From: Leucocoprinus leucothites
Taxonomy: Eukaryota; Basidiomycota; Agaricomycetes; Agaricales; Agaricaceae
Direction: 5' to 3'
DNA length: 64,000 nt
NCBI GenBank assembly: GCA_013368445.1
Contig: JAACJO010000004.1
Span: forward strand, 496,001-560,000
Each line of letters opens with the position of its first letter. Positions within the stretch are counted from its first letter, which is position 1. This document shows, one piece after another, positions 34,596 through 46,910 of the stretch. The notes under the pieces are model-generated. The model was not told the DNA's origin and did no database searches. It saw only the letters and a list, made by a program, of their open reading frames with translations. Made by a program: the position numbers and the translations under genes.

Positions 34596-36726
34596 ATGCC
34601 AGATCCACTCGCTTTTTGGACAACTGTTGCAGCCGCGTTGCTCGTGAGCGGCTTCATTGTCTTACTCAAACGTCATAAGTTTCCGAAAGCTCCCCTCCCG
34701 CCTGGGCCCAAACCTTGGCCGTTTATTGGTAATACTCTCGACATCGTGGCTCCAGAACCATGGTTATTGTATATGAAGTGGGAGGAAGCGTATCAAAGTG
34801 AGCTTCATGTTACGTTTCATTTTCTGCCCTGCTAATTATCATGTGACATGGGCCATAGGCAAAATCTTGACTCTTACTCTACCAGGCAAGCGATTAATTA
34901 TACTCAACTCGGCCGACGACGCCGTAGAACTTCTCGAGAAAAGAGCCGGATTGTACAGTGACCGTACGAGAATCCCACTGATTGAATTGTGAGCTACTCC
35001 TCTTTAGCTCATTTCGAGGCTATTTCGACCATATTTCCATAGAACTGGGTGGTCATTTACTACTGGGATGATGCGAAATAACGATCGATGGAGAAGCGAG
35101 CGAAGAGTATTTCAACAAACCTTCAAGCGAGATTCTGTGTCGCGTTTCCTGCCCATCCAGACCACGAAGATTCACGCCATGCTTCGCCAGCTCCTGGCCG
35201 ATCCAGAGAATTTCTTCGAGCACTACAGGACGTCAGTTTGCCAATTGCCTTTGGCACTCCATCGCTTTCACGCGTTGATTGACCCCTTATAGGCTCAGCG
35301 CGGCGATCGTACTCGAAATTGCCTACGGGTATGAGGTCAAACCAAAGAATGACCATGTAGTCGAAGTCGTCGAGCGTGCAGTAGCTCAGTTGATCGAGAA
35401 CAATGCCAATCCTTCTGTAGCGGCTCTCAATGTGTTTCCTATTTTACAACATCTTCCTCGTTGGGTCCCAGGAACAGGCTTCCACAAGGTTGTGGATGAC
35501 TGCAGGGAATTTACGAAGGATATGCTCAATATTCCATTTGAGTATGTCAGGAAAGGGATGGTAAGCCAACAGAATAGACTTGCGAAATGAATTGTCTTGC
35601 TCATCCCCTTGTACTAGCGCGAAGGTAGCACCAAGCCCTCGTTGGTTAGGTCACTTTTGGAGTCGAGCATCGTTGGAGAGGAGTCCGTGAAGGGGATAGC
35701 AGGAACTACATTTTCCGGTGTGTACATTATAACCGTACACTACTCATTTCCTCCGTTCATCTGACTTCCATTTTCCGTTCTCTAGCTGGAGCCGATACAG
35801 TACGATATCCATCCCAAGCATGCAAATATTCTCCACTGAGTTATACACAGGTTGTATCGGTTCTAGAATGTTTCTTCTTTGCAATGTCACTCCACCCCGA
35901 AAAGCAACGCAAAGCTCAAGAGGAAATCGACCGTGTCATCGGTTCTGACAGACTACCAACATATGCAGATCAAGAGTCATTTCCTTATGTTGACGCCATT
36001 TTCCGAGAAACGCTAAGGTGGCTGCCGCCATTTCCACTCTCAGTACCACACATGGCAGAGGAAGACGATATTTACAAGGGATACTTCATACCGAAAGGTA
36101 AGCATGCTCTCGAAAATTAACTGGCTCACAAAATTTGCCGACTATAACAATGTCACCTTGAAAAGGGAGCGTCGTCTTCCCGAATGTTTGGTACGTTCTC
36201 AGTGTATTTGAGGTTATACCTAGAAGACTGACTGTGGTCTCTAACCAAGGGCTATGTCACACGATAGCACCAAATTTAAGGATCCAGGGACATTCATTCC
36301 GGAACGATTCCTCGATGAAAACGGGAAGTTGAAGGAGAGCACGCGCACACTCGCTTTTGGATTCGGTAGAAGGTACGCAGTCTCCATACCTTTGCCAACC
36401 AAGTTCGTATGGCTAAAGAACATACAGGCTCTGTCCTGGTCAATACCTCGCTACCAATACCGTACGTTCTCCCCGCTGAATTAGCCAGGGCTTAGATGTT
36501 TGATTGACTTTTGATTGATATCTAGGTGTGGCTGACAATGGCGACTGTTCTGGCAGCATTCGACCTAGGCCTCCCATATGACGAATCCGGCAACCCGATC
36601 ACGTTCCACCAGCTCTATACACAAGCGGACGCTCTCCATCTGAAGCCATACAAATGCTCCATTACACCTCGATCAACCAATGCGAGGAAGCTCGTTGAGT
36701 CTACGGAATACACGGCTGGCTACTGA
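34596..36726 (+). CDS. Cytochrome P450 monooxygenase, right copy
   Basis: About 11 exons, about 511 aa, same intron layout as the left copy. The start MPDPLAFWTTVAAALLV aligns with the left copy's anchor, so the ATG at 34596 was chosen over an in-frame ATG 14 codons upstream. Motifs: PLPPGPKPWPFIGN hinge; I-helix AGADT; DAIFRETLRWLPPFP (ExxR); TFIPERFLDENG; haem loop FGFGRRLCPGQYLATNT. The C-terminus LVESTEYTAGY mirrors LVEATEDTAGY of the left copy. It is predicted to be an active ER monooxygenase of unknown substrate. Against the left copy it differs in the haem-loop (Q for R) and at many surface positions, which suggests divergence after duplication rather than gene conversion. Confidence 0.92.
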
Positions 36727-37128
36727 ACTTTATTTTGAGCACGCAGTGGTTGGTCTGATATGTACTTTTGAGTATCGGTAATATGCAGCTACACTGTATT
36801 TTAAGTATCGCTTTGTTATTCAAGAGTTCTGCCGGTCTCGCTATGTCATGGTCAAATTGGGGGTGTATCAATCAATCGGCATCTTAAGCATTACGATAAC
36901 ATTACGATTGGTCGACAATCATTAATCAAACACGCCTGGCCAGAATCATCTCATCATTCAAAGCTTGATAATCTAAATAGGGAATTACGCAATGTGCGTA
37001 CATACATGTTAATGAAGGATGGATGAGAAGCAACAAAATGATAATGCCTCGTTTCGAATACTACGTCGTGTTATTGACGTTTGAATCTAATCGTAAGTAG
37101 TCTATATCTGAGATGTCGAAGGGGGGTT
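36727..37128. other. Short intergenic between right P450 and right DUF6534 gene
   Basis: These convergent 3' ends are only 0.4 kb apart. The matching interval in the left arm is 3.7 kb and contains the AA14 gene. AT-rich, no gene seen. Confidence 0.45.
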
Positions 37129-38675
37129 TCATGACGGAATCCGTGTTTTACTGGCAGGAGCGCTACCCGGAGGGGAGGCAAGTATCGCCAAGGGACTTTG
37201 GTCGCTCACACCCTGAGAAACATTGAGTCAATCTGAGAAATTGAAGGGGATGCACCTACTATTGCCAATTCCGAGTCGAGCGAGAACATGGTAGGGCGAT
37301 CGCGGTCTAAACGCTTCTTCGCGATGAGTCTATACTCAAATGAGGATCGCCATCGAGGCAAATTTGGTGAGGATAAAGCTCACGAGGCAAAGAGACACAT
37401 GGAATATACTGTTGAACCATACGTTAGGCAGGATCGTAGTATCAATGATTGTAACTCACGTCGACAGTTGACGTAGGAGAGGGTGAGCCAGATATAATTG
37501 ACTTTGACTCCGGATGTGCTGATCTCGAACTTGGAATATCCTTGGTAAACAAGTGATAGCCATGGTGCGATGTCATCATAACTTACAAAGACGAAGGCAA
37601 CCGAAACCGAAACACTAGTCCAGGAATCAGAAAGTGTCTTGTGTTAGAACAAAAAGCCAAAGTCCATACCAGGTTAGTAAGTTTGTCTCTGGCGACAATA
37701 TGAGATCATTTCTCGAGATCAGATAGCTGGTGAACGAGCGTACCCAAGCACCAAACCAAGATTCTGTCTACTGGCGTTCTGAAAATCGGTAGTGAGCTCT
37801 AATATCAGAGAGATAATTCGCAAGGAAATCTGTACCTCTGACTGAAAATACGTTCTTTATGCCTTGCCCATAGACACCAAATGAGACCACCGGCGATTAA
37901 CAAATCTGCTGCACATGCTGCAACACTTGGGATGACGAAGAAGTATTTTGACAACTTGTTCGTGTTTACGGTCACAATCTTGTAGATGGTTAAGACATAG
38001 AACGACACGAATTTTACCCCAGAGAGAAACATGCAAAAACAGGGATAGATCTTAAGGTCGGAGAGTTTGAGCAGTCGGTAAGCGAACCAGATCTACCGAA
38101 ACAAAAGTTGATCAGCGGAACTTTAGTTTCAGCAGAGCGCGCACCTGGGAACAAGATGTGATAGTAGTAGCAACCATACCCGAATACATGCTGACACGAT
38201 GGAGATGGGCTAATTTCAAAGACCTATCGCTATAAGTGATTGTCGACTGCGGGTACAAGTTGAGGAACAGGAGGAAAGAGAGTTTGACTATGTGCTGACA
38301 GAGACAATCGAATAGCCGGAGATGAATGTATGCACTAGCTCGAGTAGCCTGCGTACGGAGAGTCTGCCAAAGCACACTATCCAGAAAATGCGAGATCTCA
38401 CCACAGGCAAACGACCTAGAAGCCCCGGGCCGATTATGATCTGTGGTTTAATGAAACCTAACAATGATGTACTCACGAAAACCTTGATCCGTTTACGATC
38501 GCTACGACACTCTCTGTGAATGGTATGAGACCAATGTTACACAAAAGCCCTCCATACAGAAGACGCACGAGAAGTACATGTAGACCTGGACGGTCGACAT
38601 ACCAAAAAGTACCATGGAAACCATCGCCCCGATTTCCATGTACTCGAGAGTATGATCAATACCAGCGGTCGCCAT
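37129..38675 (-). CDS. DUF6534-type integral membrane protein, right copy
   Basis: Reads from the ATG at 38675 (MATAGIDHTLEYMEIGAMV). Exon order and boundaries match the left copy, including the 14-nt exon encoding VVCLW and the GTCAGC donor after SGYSIVS. Hydrophobic helices include FVSFYVLTIYKIVTV and LLIAGGLIWCLW. The C-terminal block is LYSMCLFASLIAKKRLDRDR, ending KTRIPS at 37129. Function is unknown, and multi-span membrane localisation is inferred from hydrophobicity. Between RIFSQ and VKVNYIWL the splicing is uncertain, as in the left copy, so both may share an unusual exon there. Tail sequences differ markedly from the left copy, so the C-terminus is the least constrained part. Confidence 0.72.
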
Positions 38676-40598
38676 TTCGAGTTGAGTAAAAAAAAATATG
38701 AGCCAGAGGATAGGGGACACCAGTCGACTCGAAGGCAGCTTAGGTAGAGTACGCTGTCTTAAATAATAAAAATATCATCGCCTCAGTCAGGGTTCCGATT
38801 AGTTATGAGCTTTGACAGGCCACAGACAAGCCGGAAATGAGACCCATTAACAATCGCATACGACGCGTTTCTTCCAGGTGCTTTGCATGCATGTTAAAAG
38901 AATTCTCGGGATATTGCAACGTGCCCACGGCTCCGGATAGATTTGGCAATCATAGACATACGAGCAGGCATTTGAGCCTGATGTTGGGAATAATAAAGAC
39001 AAAAGGAGCTAATGAGAACCACCTGGCAGGTGCAGCCTTCGGCAGAGTTTTCGGTGGATTTGCCTCTCAGTCGGTGAGGCAAGTGAATACTCCATGGTAC
39101 GACTTCAACAGCAAGTTAACACCTGTTAACACCGTCCCGTACTTCTTGAAACCTGGCTCGGTTATTACCGTTCGGATCTTGCAAACCTCCAGAAGATGCA
39201 CGGGGCAGCGCTCATATACTCCCGGCGTCATCCAAAATGCAAGGAGGTTTACGGACGCGCTGAGATCAAGCTTTCGGGACTTCAGGGACAATGAATGTGC
39301 GATAGACGGTGATATGGGTCTAGAATCGACCTTTGCGTCACTCTGAAGGCAACGGACTCAACGAGATCGCAATCTTCTTCGCTTGCTTCAGGTTGGGACA
39401 TATCACTGGATGAGTACTGACGGACCGAGTAGATGGTACAATCTGCCATCTGGTAAGCGATGAAAGCATGGCGCTTGATTAATAGATTACGCTCGACGGA
39501 GACCATTACCTCAAAATCGATTCTAAGTTGCTTTCTATTGGTCACGGTTAAAAGCATCGTTTCGTATTAATCACCTTCATTTTTGAAAGTCTGATTTAAG
39601 AAGTGTCTCGGCCCTCAGACTTACCACTGCACTTACCTTCGCACTTGAGGTATGAATTGAAAAAACCCCGGATTTTAGCCCTACATTAGCGACTGGCCTA
39701 TGCCTGTCCAAGTCCAGATGCGTACTGACGCAGGTATTCGAGCCAGGAATGCAAGTAATGTCGCCGAGCTTCACCGGGCTTCTTAAACATTCTTTGGAAG
39801 ATACTACCCTTGCAGCGTAGATCCTAAAGTGAGCCTGGACTTCGGCTCCAAACTTCAATTCACCAGCGATCGATGATCAACTGCGGCACATGCCTGATCG
39901 TATTCCTGAAATATTCATTCGAAAACACGCACGTAAGTGCCTCGAACAAGCAAACTCTTCCTAATCTTGCGGCACACTCGGAAAGAAGGCCCCCCTGTCC
40001 TCAATTGCTTCCCGTCACTCATCGGCAAACTCGATAGATTTTACGACTACTTCCTCCTCGAGGCACACAATTGAATATGACTCTTCGAACCATAGATTAC
40101 GACGAACGAGGTTCGAGATACCGCTCCGCATTTCACACAAAAAGGAATAGTCTGGTCAAAGGTGTAAGCTTGGACGATAGAAGTCCATGATGGGGTAAAC
40201 TCAAGAGGAACACGACTACCTAAAGGAGATATATCGCCCCAAAGTGTCGGTACGCAGCATTCGATGTGCCTTCCCTCACGCTCACACACGAAGAGAAATG
40301 TCAAAGGCGTGTAGGTATGCGATCCACTGGGTGCAGCAAATGTTCAGAAAATATACCGAACAAGAAAATCTACGCTTAATAATACTACAAATCAGTCAGA
40401 AAACGAGAGTAGCACTTCTATATCACATACTTTATTCGGACAACATTCTCTGGCAAAGAACAAAAACCCAATCCAACATCTTCAAACCCCAAAATAATGC
40501 GAGCGAGCGAGAATCACGTATACGGCATTACGAAGCGTACGTAGCAGAAAGCGTGAACCAAAGCGAAAAAAGGTCGGCAAGGCAAAGCGCGACATAAT
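38676..40598. other. Intergenic, 1.9 kb, no recognised gene
   Basis: A 169-aa plus frame (38837-39346) and minus frames at 39577-39858 and 40047-40304 show no domain or supporting splice structure. The left end holds the promoter of the right DUF6534 gene. Confidence 0.35.
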
Positions 40599-41396
40599 TC
40601 AATCCAAGGCGAAAGCTGAGGCTGCAGCTTTGGAGCTCGAGCGAGTGCCCTTTACCGCGTTGTCCATACTCTTCCGTCCCTCGCTCTGTTTGCCGTTACT
40701 GGATTTTCGACTGCCCAACCTTGGCCTGCCACTACCTAAACCTCCGGGGATGGCACCAGACGCTGTGGCTGGCGGAGAACCGAGAGAGGACGATGGTCCA
40801 TCTCCAGTCGGAGTAGGAGGATTACTTGTGCGTCTCCGCCCGAGGAAATTCAGGCTCCAACGTTTCTTCTTGAGAGAGGGTGGTATGGGAGGAGGGCTGG
40901 CTGGTGGTTCCGCCTTGTATTTGGGGTGAATGAGACTGAAGGATCCACCAAAGTTGGAGGGATGACCATCAGCGGGTGGGGGCGGATGGGGTGGGGGCTG
41001 AAAGGTACCGTAGGGCGAACCTGGTCGGAAGCAAGGATGGGATGGTAATGAAGATGTCGAATCGGCTGGGGTTTCGGGAAACGGGTATTCAAAAGGCGTA
41101 TTGGTGTATGCGAAAGGGGTCCCGACGATATTCGTCGAAGGTGAATTAAGAGGAATGTCGGGAAGAGTAGTGCGGAGTCCAGTCATGTTTATGGTTCCAG
41201 GCGGGGGCGATCGAGAATGAGCGCGGGACGATGGAGCAGAATCTGAGACGTTAGTCTGGGGGTCGTCGAACGTAGATACCATTGAGTCTTGTTGTTCTAC
41301 GGGCATATCTTCCGGAGCGATGACGGCGATGACGTTGTGCTCCACTTTTTCATCCGAGGAAGGTGTGTTTTGGGGGGATAAATTCTCTGCGGACAT
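40599..41396 (-). CDS. Conserved hypothetical Pro/Ser-rich protein
   Basis: A single uninterrupted frame of 265 aa from the ATG at 41396 (MSAENLSPQNTPSSDEKVE). An ATG 14 codons upstream is possible. Composition is strongly Pro, Ser and Gly, with FQPPPHPPPPADGHP, then a short conserved-looking core SFSLIHPKYKAEPPASPPPI and KKKRWSLNFLGRRRTSN. A basic Ser/Gly/Lys-rich tail ends AASAFALD. It is predicted to be largely disordered; the basic tail might bind nucleic acid or membranes, which is speculation. No catalytic motif. I do not recognise a named family. The long frame with mushroom-like codon use supports a real gene. Confidence 0.65.
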   Translation of the reverse strand: MSAENLSPQNTPSSDEKVEHNVIAVIAPEDMPVEQQDSMVSTFDDPQTNVSDSAPSSRAHSRSPPPGTINMTGLRTTLPDIPLNSPSTNIVGTPFAYTNTPFEYPFPETPADSTSSLPSHPCFRPGSPYGTFQPPPHPPPPADGHPSNFGGSFSLIHPKYKAEPPASPPPIPPSLKKKRWSLNFLGRRRTSNPPTPTGDGPSSSLGSPPATASGAIPGGLGSGRPRLGSRKSSNGKQSEGRKSMDNAVKGTRSSSKAAASAFALD

Positions 41397-42565
41397 TATT
41401 CTGGTATCTGAGGAGAGAAAGATCCAAGTGATGGCCACCCTCTTTTCCCATCTTCCCCTTACGTGTGACCCTGGAAATTGCCCATCCGCCTCTTACCCTG
41501 CTGGCTACAGCAACACTTTTCCACCACGTTCAAGATCCCAGCACACGGATGTTATGCCTTTCTGGTCTGCCCAGGCCCGATCCCGTCTACTTTCGTCATA
41601 AAGTTTGTCATGTGATATGTCAGAAGATTTTCGTTCGGAAAGTAACGGCAAGTGACGTGTTCTGTGACTGAAATTTCAACATTCTCGACGTGCGCGAGCT
41701 ACCTTGCTCACAGCATAATATATTCCGTTACCTAGAGCAAGTGACGCGATAAGCAGAGGACGGGGCTAATTGTTAAAGGCGTACTCTTTTGAGTTCGGGT
41801 CCAATAGGGGCTATGAGTTTAAAGTTAGGCCCAGACGCGGTCTAGCCGACCAGATTCCAAGATTATCTGGCCGTGAGGATTTGTCCGAGTTCCGAGCAAG
41901 GAGCGGACCGCACGGTCAAAGCCGGTGCGCCCTTGATACGGCCGATAACGAGCGGAAAGGCGGGGATGATGGTGAAAGATGGGGATGGAACATGTCGGGA
42001 AGGGGTCGCGACGTCGTTGGCTCTTTATACTCATGCAACGACCAAATCTCAGACAAATTGGCCCATTGCTTCCAGCGTCATGGAGGGTCTAGACCCATCA
42101 CGTGACTATTTCTTTCTTGGCATCCGGCATTAGCTAAATTCAGTGTTGGGCGGATAAAGAAACCGGATTTCTCCATCGCTGAAGTTTTCAGCAGTCAGCT
42201 TCCTACTCGTCGTGAACAACTGTGAATAATCAGATGTAGTCAATAGTTGACCTTGAGTGAACTTCAGCCTCATCGAGTCATCCTGCCAATATTAATCAAG
42301 GAACTTTCTGCCACCCATCGTCAGGGTGATAAGAATCACTGCTGATCTTATCACAGTTGCCTAACTTTATAAGCTCCCATTCCCAGGACAATGAATAATC
42401 ACCTTTCTTCTGTTATGATAGGACCATATGCTACCGCCACAAACAGGAAACTCTAGTGGCTTCTCAATGAGGTCATATCCCCAGTATTGCAGGTTTACAC
42501 ACAGACCTAAACTTCCTCTGACAAGAGATTTCTACAACCTAGTTCAGAACTCATCCCCCGTTCAT
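41397..42565. other. Intergenic
   Basis: This holds the promoter of the Pro/Ser-rich gene. The remaining ~1 kb shows no supported feature. Confidence 0.35.
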
Positions 42566-43000
42566 TTAGGACACTCTATCTCTTGCTGCAGCTTCGTATA
42601 CAGCTCCGACGAGTACCTCAGGCAGGCAACTGAAGTCCCCCTGGCCTCTCAAGGCATCGACAAGCACTGTCCTCTTTCCTGTTTGGTACCAGTCACCTGG
42701 TTTATCTTGCCTAACCTCCACGTCACCATCGACATCTATCAAAACGTGTCGTCTCTCGAACAAAATAATTATACCGTTCCGTCTCCGGAGCTCGGATGCT
42801 ACGTTATCGATGACGAGCTTGAACTCGCAAAACTGTTGCAAATTGTCCTCGTTTACTTGTTCCCTCTGTCAAGCGGAGATCGTACTCTGGCTAATCGCCG
42901 AAGCCCACTAGCAATACAGAAATGCCGTCTCGACTCGATGGCTTCTCGATGAAGTAGGGAACGATATCTTGTCAAACCTCAAATCTGTTCTAGGAGCTGC
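42566..43000 (-). pseudogene. Frameshifted remnant of an unidentified protein-coding gene
   Basis: The minus strand reads as protein in two frames that continue each other. The upstream frame has PYFIEKPSSRDGISVLLVGF, then a stop (TAG) and PEYDLRLTEGTS. The downstream frame picks up with EDNLQQFCEFKLVIDNVASE and continues through RRHVLIDVDGDVEVRQDKPG to a stop at 42566. An extra base or bases (AAAC region near 42858) plus the in-frame TAG break the gene, so it is called a pseudogene. Sequencing error cannot be excluded. No family was recognised. The plus-strand 174-codon frame across the same interval (42428-42952) is judged its antisense shadow. Confidence 0.4.
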
Positions 43001-44167
43001 TTTCACAAAAGCCGACCCTCGCCCTCATCATCGTATGTCATTATGAAGCAAAATGCCTCCGGCACGGACAAGATAGCATATTGCCTGGACTGTGCACTCA
43101 TCTATGAAGCTTTCCAACTGGATCATATCATAATCATACTGGTGCATTCCAGAGCTCATGTCCGCCAGCGCTACACAGTGATCACTTTTCGAAGGCTTGT
43201 GACTTCGAGTCAGACACGACGGCCGGGAAACCACTGAAACGTCCTTTCGGCCGGTACTTCCTACCCGATTGACGCATATCCGTGGATGAGAAAGCAGATA
43301 AACCCCAATCGCCGTAAATAGTTTAACTTCAAACGAGAGCCGATGGTATCTATGCAGGTCGAGACACCATCAACCCAAATGAAATAGGATCCAGTTGTAT
43401 CGTCTCCGATCAGCTGGATCTTGCTTTAAGGTTTTAGGCGATTGAAACACTCGCTATGCAGCTAACACAACGGTCATTCTGTGGGTCTATTGAATATATT
43501 CTGTTGATGGCAAATCGTAACTTCCCACTCCCTCGCGGGTTCTCGGTCAACATGTTCGGCGGGTTGAACACGAAAACCGAAGTGTTGCCCCTTGTGAGCT
43601 CCCCCCTCTCTGGCCTATGTCTTCTCTACTGCCTGCGAGTTCATTTACCTTCAAACTGAATAACACAGGAAGAACAATCATCAAACACATTCGTCTAAAA
43701 TCCCGTTTATTTCCGCGAAACGCTTCCAGCTTCCAAAACTGACCAAAATATGATGGCAAAATATATTTCCCCGCCCTCATATTCTCCCACTCCCACAATC
43801 GTAGCACGTTTCTCGACATGTGATCAATATCACCGTCTTCACTCCTCTTCCCCTCATAAAATCCCACAGCAAGGTGTGAAAACATCAATGAAATTATCCA
43901 TTCGAGACAAAATTAGCATTGATCACCTATTGTATGTCCCCCGCGTCGTGCCTATTTTCTATCAGATGTTGAGTGTTTACGGGCTATGGCCACCGCCGGC
44001 ATTAGGGTTGACCAGTAAAGGCATATACTCCACACCAACTCGGAATTCTGTGATTTCAAACATGAGAGAAAGCCCCTGAAACAGGCTTCCAAAGGGTCAG
44101 CTAGTACATATAAAGGCGCTTGGACTTCAAGGGATACCTTCTTCCAAGTTTGCGATCACGGGCAGCC
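43001..44167. other. Intergenic, upstream of carboxylesterase
   Basis: No gene recognised. The right end carries the TATA box of the carboxylesterase gene. Confidence 0.4.
44109..44115 (+). promoter_or_regulatory. TATA box (TATAAAG) of the carboxylesterase gene
   Basis: TATAAAG, 59 bases before the ATG at 44168 in the same orientation. A good core-promoter match. Confidence 0.5.
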
Positions 44168-46694
44168 ATGAGATTCTCTTGGGCTTTCGTAGTCCTATCT
44201 TCCTTCTTCGTAACAGCCTATGCAGCTCAACCGACTTCTACGGATCCAATAGTCGACTTGGGGTATGCGAAATACCAAGGAAGTGTGAACAACCAGACCG
44301 GAAAAGTCGAATTTTTGGGGATCCGTTTCGCTGCCGCTCCAACAGGTGAGCCAAAGATGAATTGATTCTCCTCCTCCTACATTCTGATTTTCTAATCCAA
44401 AATTTGCTCCCGCCATTCACTAAACGTCATCAACCTATCATAAAGGCCCACTTCGTTGGAGAGAACCACAGCCACCACGTCCAACTTCCGGAATCCAAAA
44501 GGCTGACACAGCTCCGAATAGATGCTGGGAAGCAGGTCAAGGGAACCAACCTACAGCTCCATTCCATCTCGATAGCCACAATTCGGTCACTAAAAGTCAT
44601 GCTCGCCATCAAAAGCGCGCAGCGATACCTGACTTCTCAGAAGACTGTCTCTTCCTAAAGTAAGGGTAGGACTATACTCCATTTGGCGCCTTAATGTACT
44701 TATGAGTTGACAGCGTTGTAGCACCAGCTTCTGCTCGGCCTGGGAGCCACTTACCGGTTGTCGTTTGGATCCATGGGTTCGTGGTTTCATTCACATTGAC
44801 ATGATGGGTTTAGGGGTCAGCTTACGGTGATATTCCTTCACGGTACCAGAGGTGGTTATATGGCTGGAAGTGCTTCTGGATTTTCCGGCAACGACGTATT
44901 CGACGGCGACGATCTGGTTCGCGAAGCAGGCGATGGTGCGGTGGCTGTGATCATCCAATATCGCTTAGGAGTCTTTGGTTTCCTTGCTGGACAAAAAGTA
45001 CATCAGAGAGGCATCTTAAATGCCGGTTTGTGTAAGTCGTTGATTTTGACGCACATTTTCAATCTCAAGATCTAGGAGACTGATTTTGTGACTGGTTTAT
45101 TCTGCGTAGATGATCAGCAATTTGCCCTTCAGTGGGTGCAGAGTCACGTAAGGGTCCATTGACATCGCCCAAGTTTCGATGAGTAACAGAATCTTCGATT
45201 AAAAACAGATCAGCAAATTTGGCGGGGATCCGGGCAAAGTCACAATCTGGGGTGAATCGGCCGGTAAGTACACGTCGGTCAGTTGTTGGCGGGTATAATT
45301 GAAGGTGATTGTCGATCCCTGTCTGATCGGCGCTTTCGGTTCTCCCTTCCAGGTGCCGGGTCCGTCCTCCAACACGTCATTGCAAACAATGGAAATACGC
45401 ATCCTCCACTTTTCCGAGCTGCGATAACTAGCTCGACTTTCCTTCCCTCTCAATACGCGTACAATGATCGTATTCCCGAGGTATGCGCGATGCCCATCTG
45501 TCCTTGTGATACTGATGCATATTTTTATCTTTCGCACTAGCAACTCTACACCGAAGTCGTGAAAGGGACAGGGTAAGTCGTCGGGCGTCGGCGCCCTGAA
45601 TGAAAGATCTGTGTTTGACAGTTGCCCCTTGTTCTAGCTGTACTTCAGCCGTCGATACTCTTGAGTGTCTGCGCCAAGTCGATGTCGATAATCTACAGGA
45701 GGCCAACACCAACATCGGAGATAGTGGTTTCTTTGGAACATTTATCTTTGTGCCCGTCGTGGACGGACGACTCATCACCAAGCGACCGACTCAGCTGATG
45801 CGTGAAGGCAGAGTCAATGGGGTAGGTCCTTGCGATCGTTTGCTTGAAGTCTTTTCCAGAACTAAGGGCAATGATATCAGGAAGCTCTACTTGCCGTTAC
45901 CAACACTTTCGAAGGCGCACTCTTCGTGAACATGAATACATCTTCTACCGTCCAAACGCCATCATATTTAGCGAACCTCTTCCCCGAGTTTCGGGATTCG
46001 CAGGTGGAAGAGGGAACCACCCGGTACGCGAATCAAGGCGCGCCGATTGATCAAGCGGTCGCTATCATGGGTGAATGTGAGCAGGTCTCTTGTCGGTAGG
46101 GTCATCGAATGAAAACTTAGCCTATCTCCAGCCATATTCATCTGCCCTACTTATTACTTGCTCCGCGCATTCAAGAATAAGGGCTTCAAGGTAAGCTTAA
46201 AACTTGCGAAGTTGCGATATTCGGATCAACCCCCCATGCGGATTTCAGGGCGAGTTTGCTATTCCTCCCGGGGGCCACGGTAATGATGTAATCTATTACT
46301 TCCCAAAGTTAGTTCTGTCGAACTTCTTATCAGATTAGAGGCACTGACTTGAGGTGGGCAGTCAAACTGCTGGTGTCTTGCCACCTTTCAACAATGATGA
46401 ATTCTTGAACAACTTTTCTCAGTCGTTTTTGAACTTTGTCATATCGCTAGACCCTAATCACAAGTGGGATCCATCAAATACTGTGCCGCGATGGGACAGG
46501 TGGACAGAACAAGGGAAGAACGAGATGCTGTTCAACAAGACAGATGCAAATATTCCAGTATTCCGCTCCATTGCTACCTCCAAGGATCTTCTTTCGCGTT
46601 GCGAGTGAGTGATACACCACTCCGACCCTCACATAATCAACTGACACTGCGACTTAGCTTCTGGGAGAGGGCCAGCGCATTCTCTGCTCAGTAG
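44168..46694 (+). CDS. Secreted type-B carboxylesterase/lipase
   Basis: About twelve exons, roughly 535 aa. Begins with a signal peptide (MRFSWAFVVLSSFFVTAYA), then DLGYAKYQGSVNNQTGKVEF and FLGIRFAAAPTG, the usual N-terminus of fungal type-B carboxylesterases. The oxyanion-hole motif HGGGYMAGSA forms across an intron near 44780-44850. The nucleophile elbow is TIWGESAGAGSVLQH, interrupted by an intron inside SAG. The catalytic His region is FAIPPGGHGNDVIYYFP. The C-terminus has DPNHKWDPSNTVPRWDRW. All splice junctions checked keep frame and no internal stop was found. Such enzymes hydrolyse esters or lipids outside the cell, and the substrate cannot be told from sequence. It is the left neighbour of three MFS transporters. 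Confidence 0.9.
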
Positions 46695-46910
46695 TGGAGT
46701 GTCTTTTTGTATTGTAACTTGTGGACTGGAATCTGAATATATTTCGAGTCGGTAGAACAATTGGATATCACGTACATATCGTGTATACTCGGGTCTATGT
46801 CGTCAGTCGTTCCAAAGTGTAATAGAGAGAATAAATCGACACCACATCTTATTACCAAGAAAACATCCTTCCCTCCGCATCGGCCACCAGGTGACCCTTG
46901 CAAGAAGCTT

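Noticed and set aside
38837..39346. 169-codon plus-strand frame
   Set aside because: No recognisable domain and no splice support; competing frames of similar length lie on the other strand.
42428..42952. 174-codon plus-strand frame
   Set aside because: It overlaps minus-strand sequence that reads far more like protein in two continuing frames; the plus frame shows no domain and is treated as antisense shadow.
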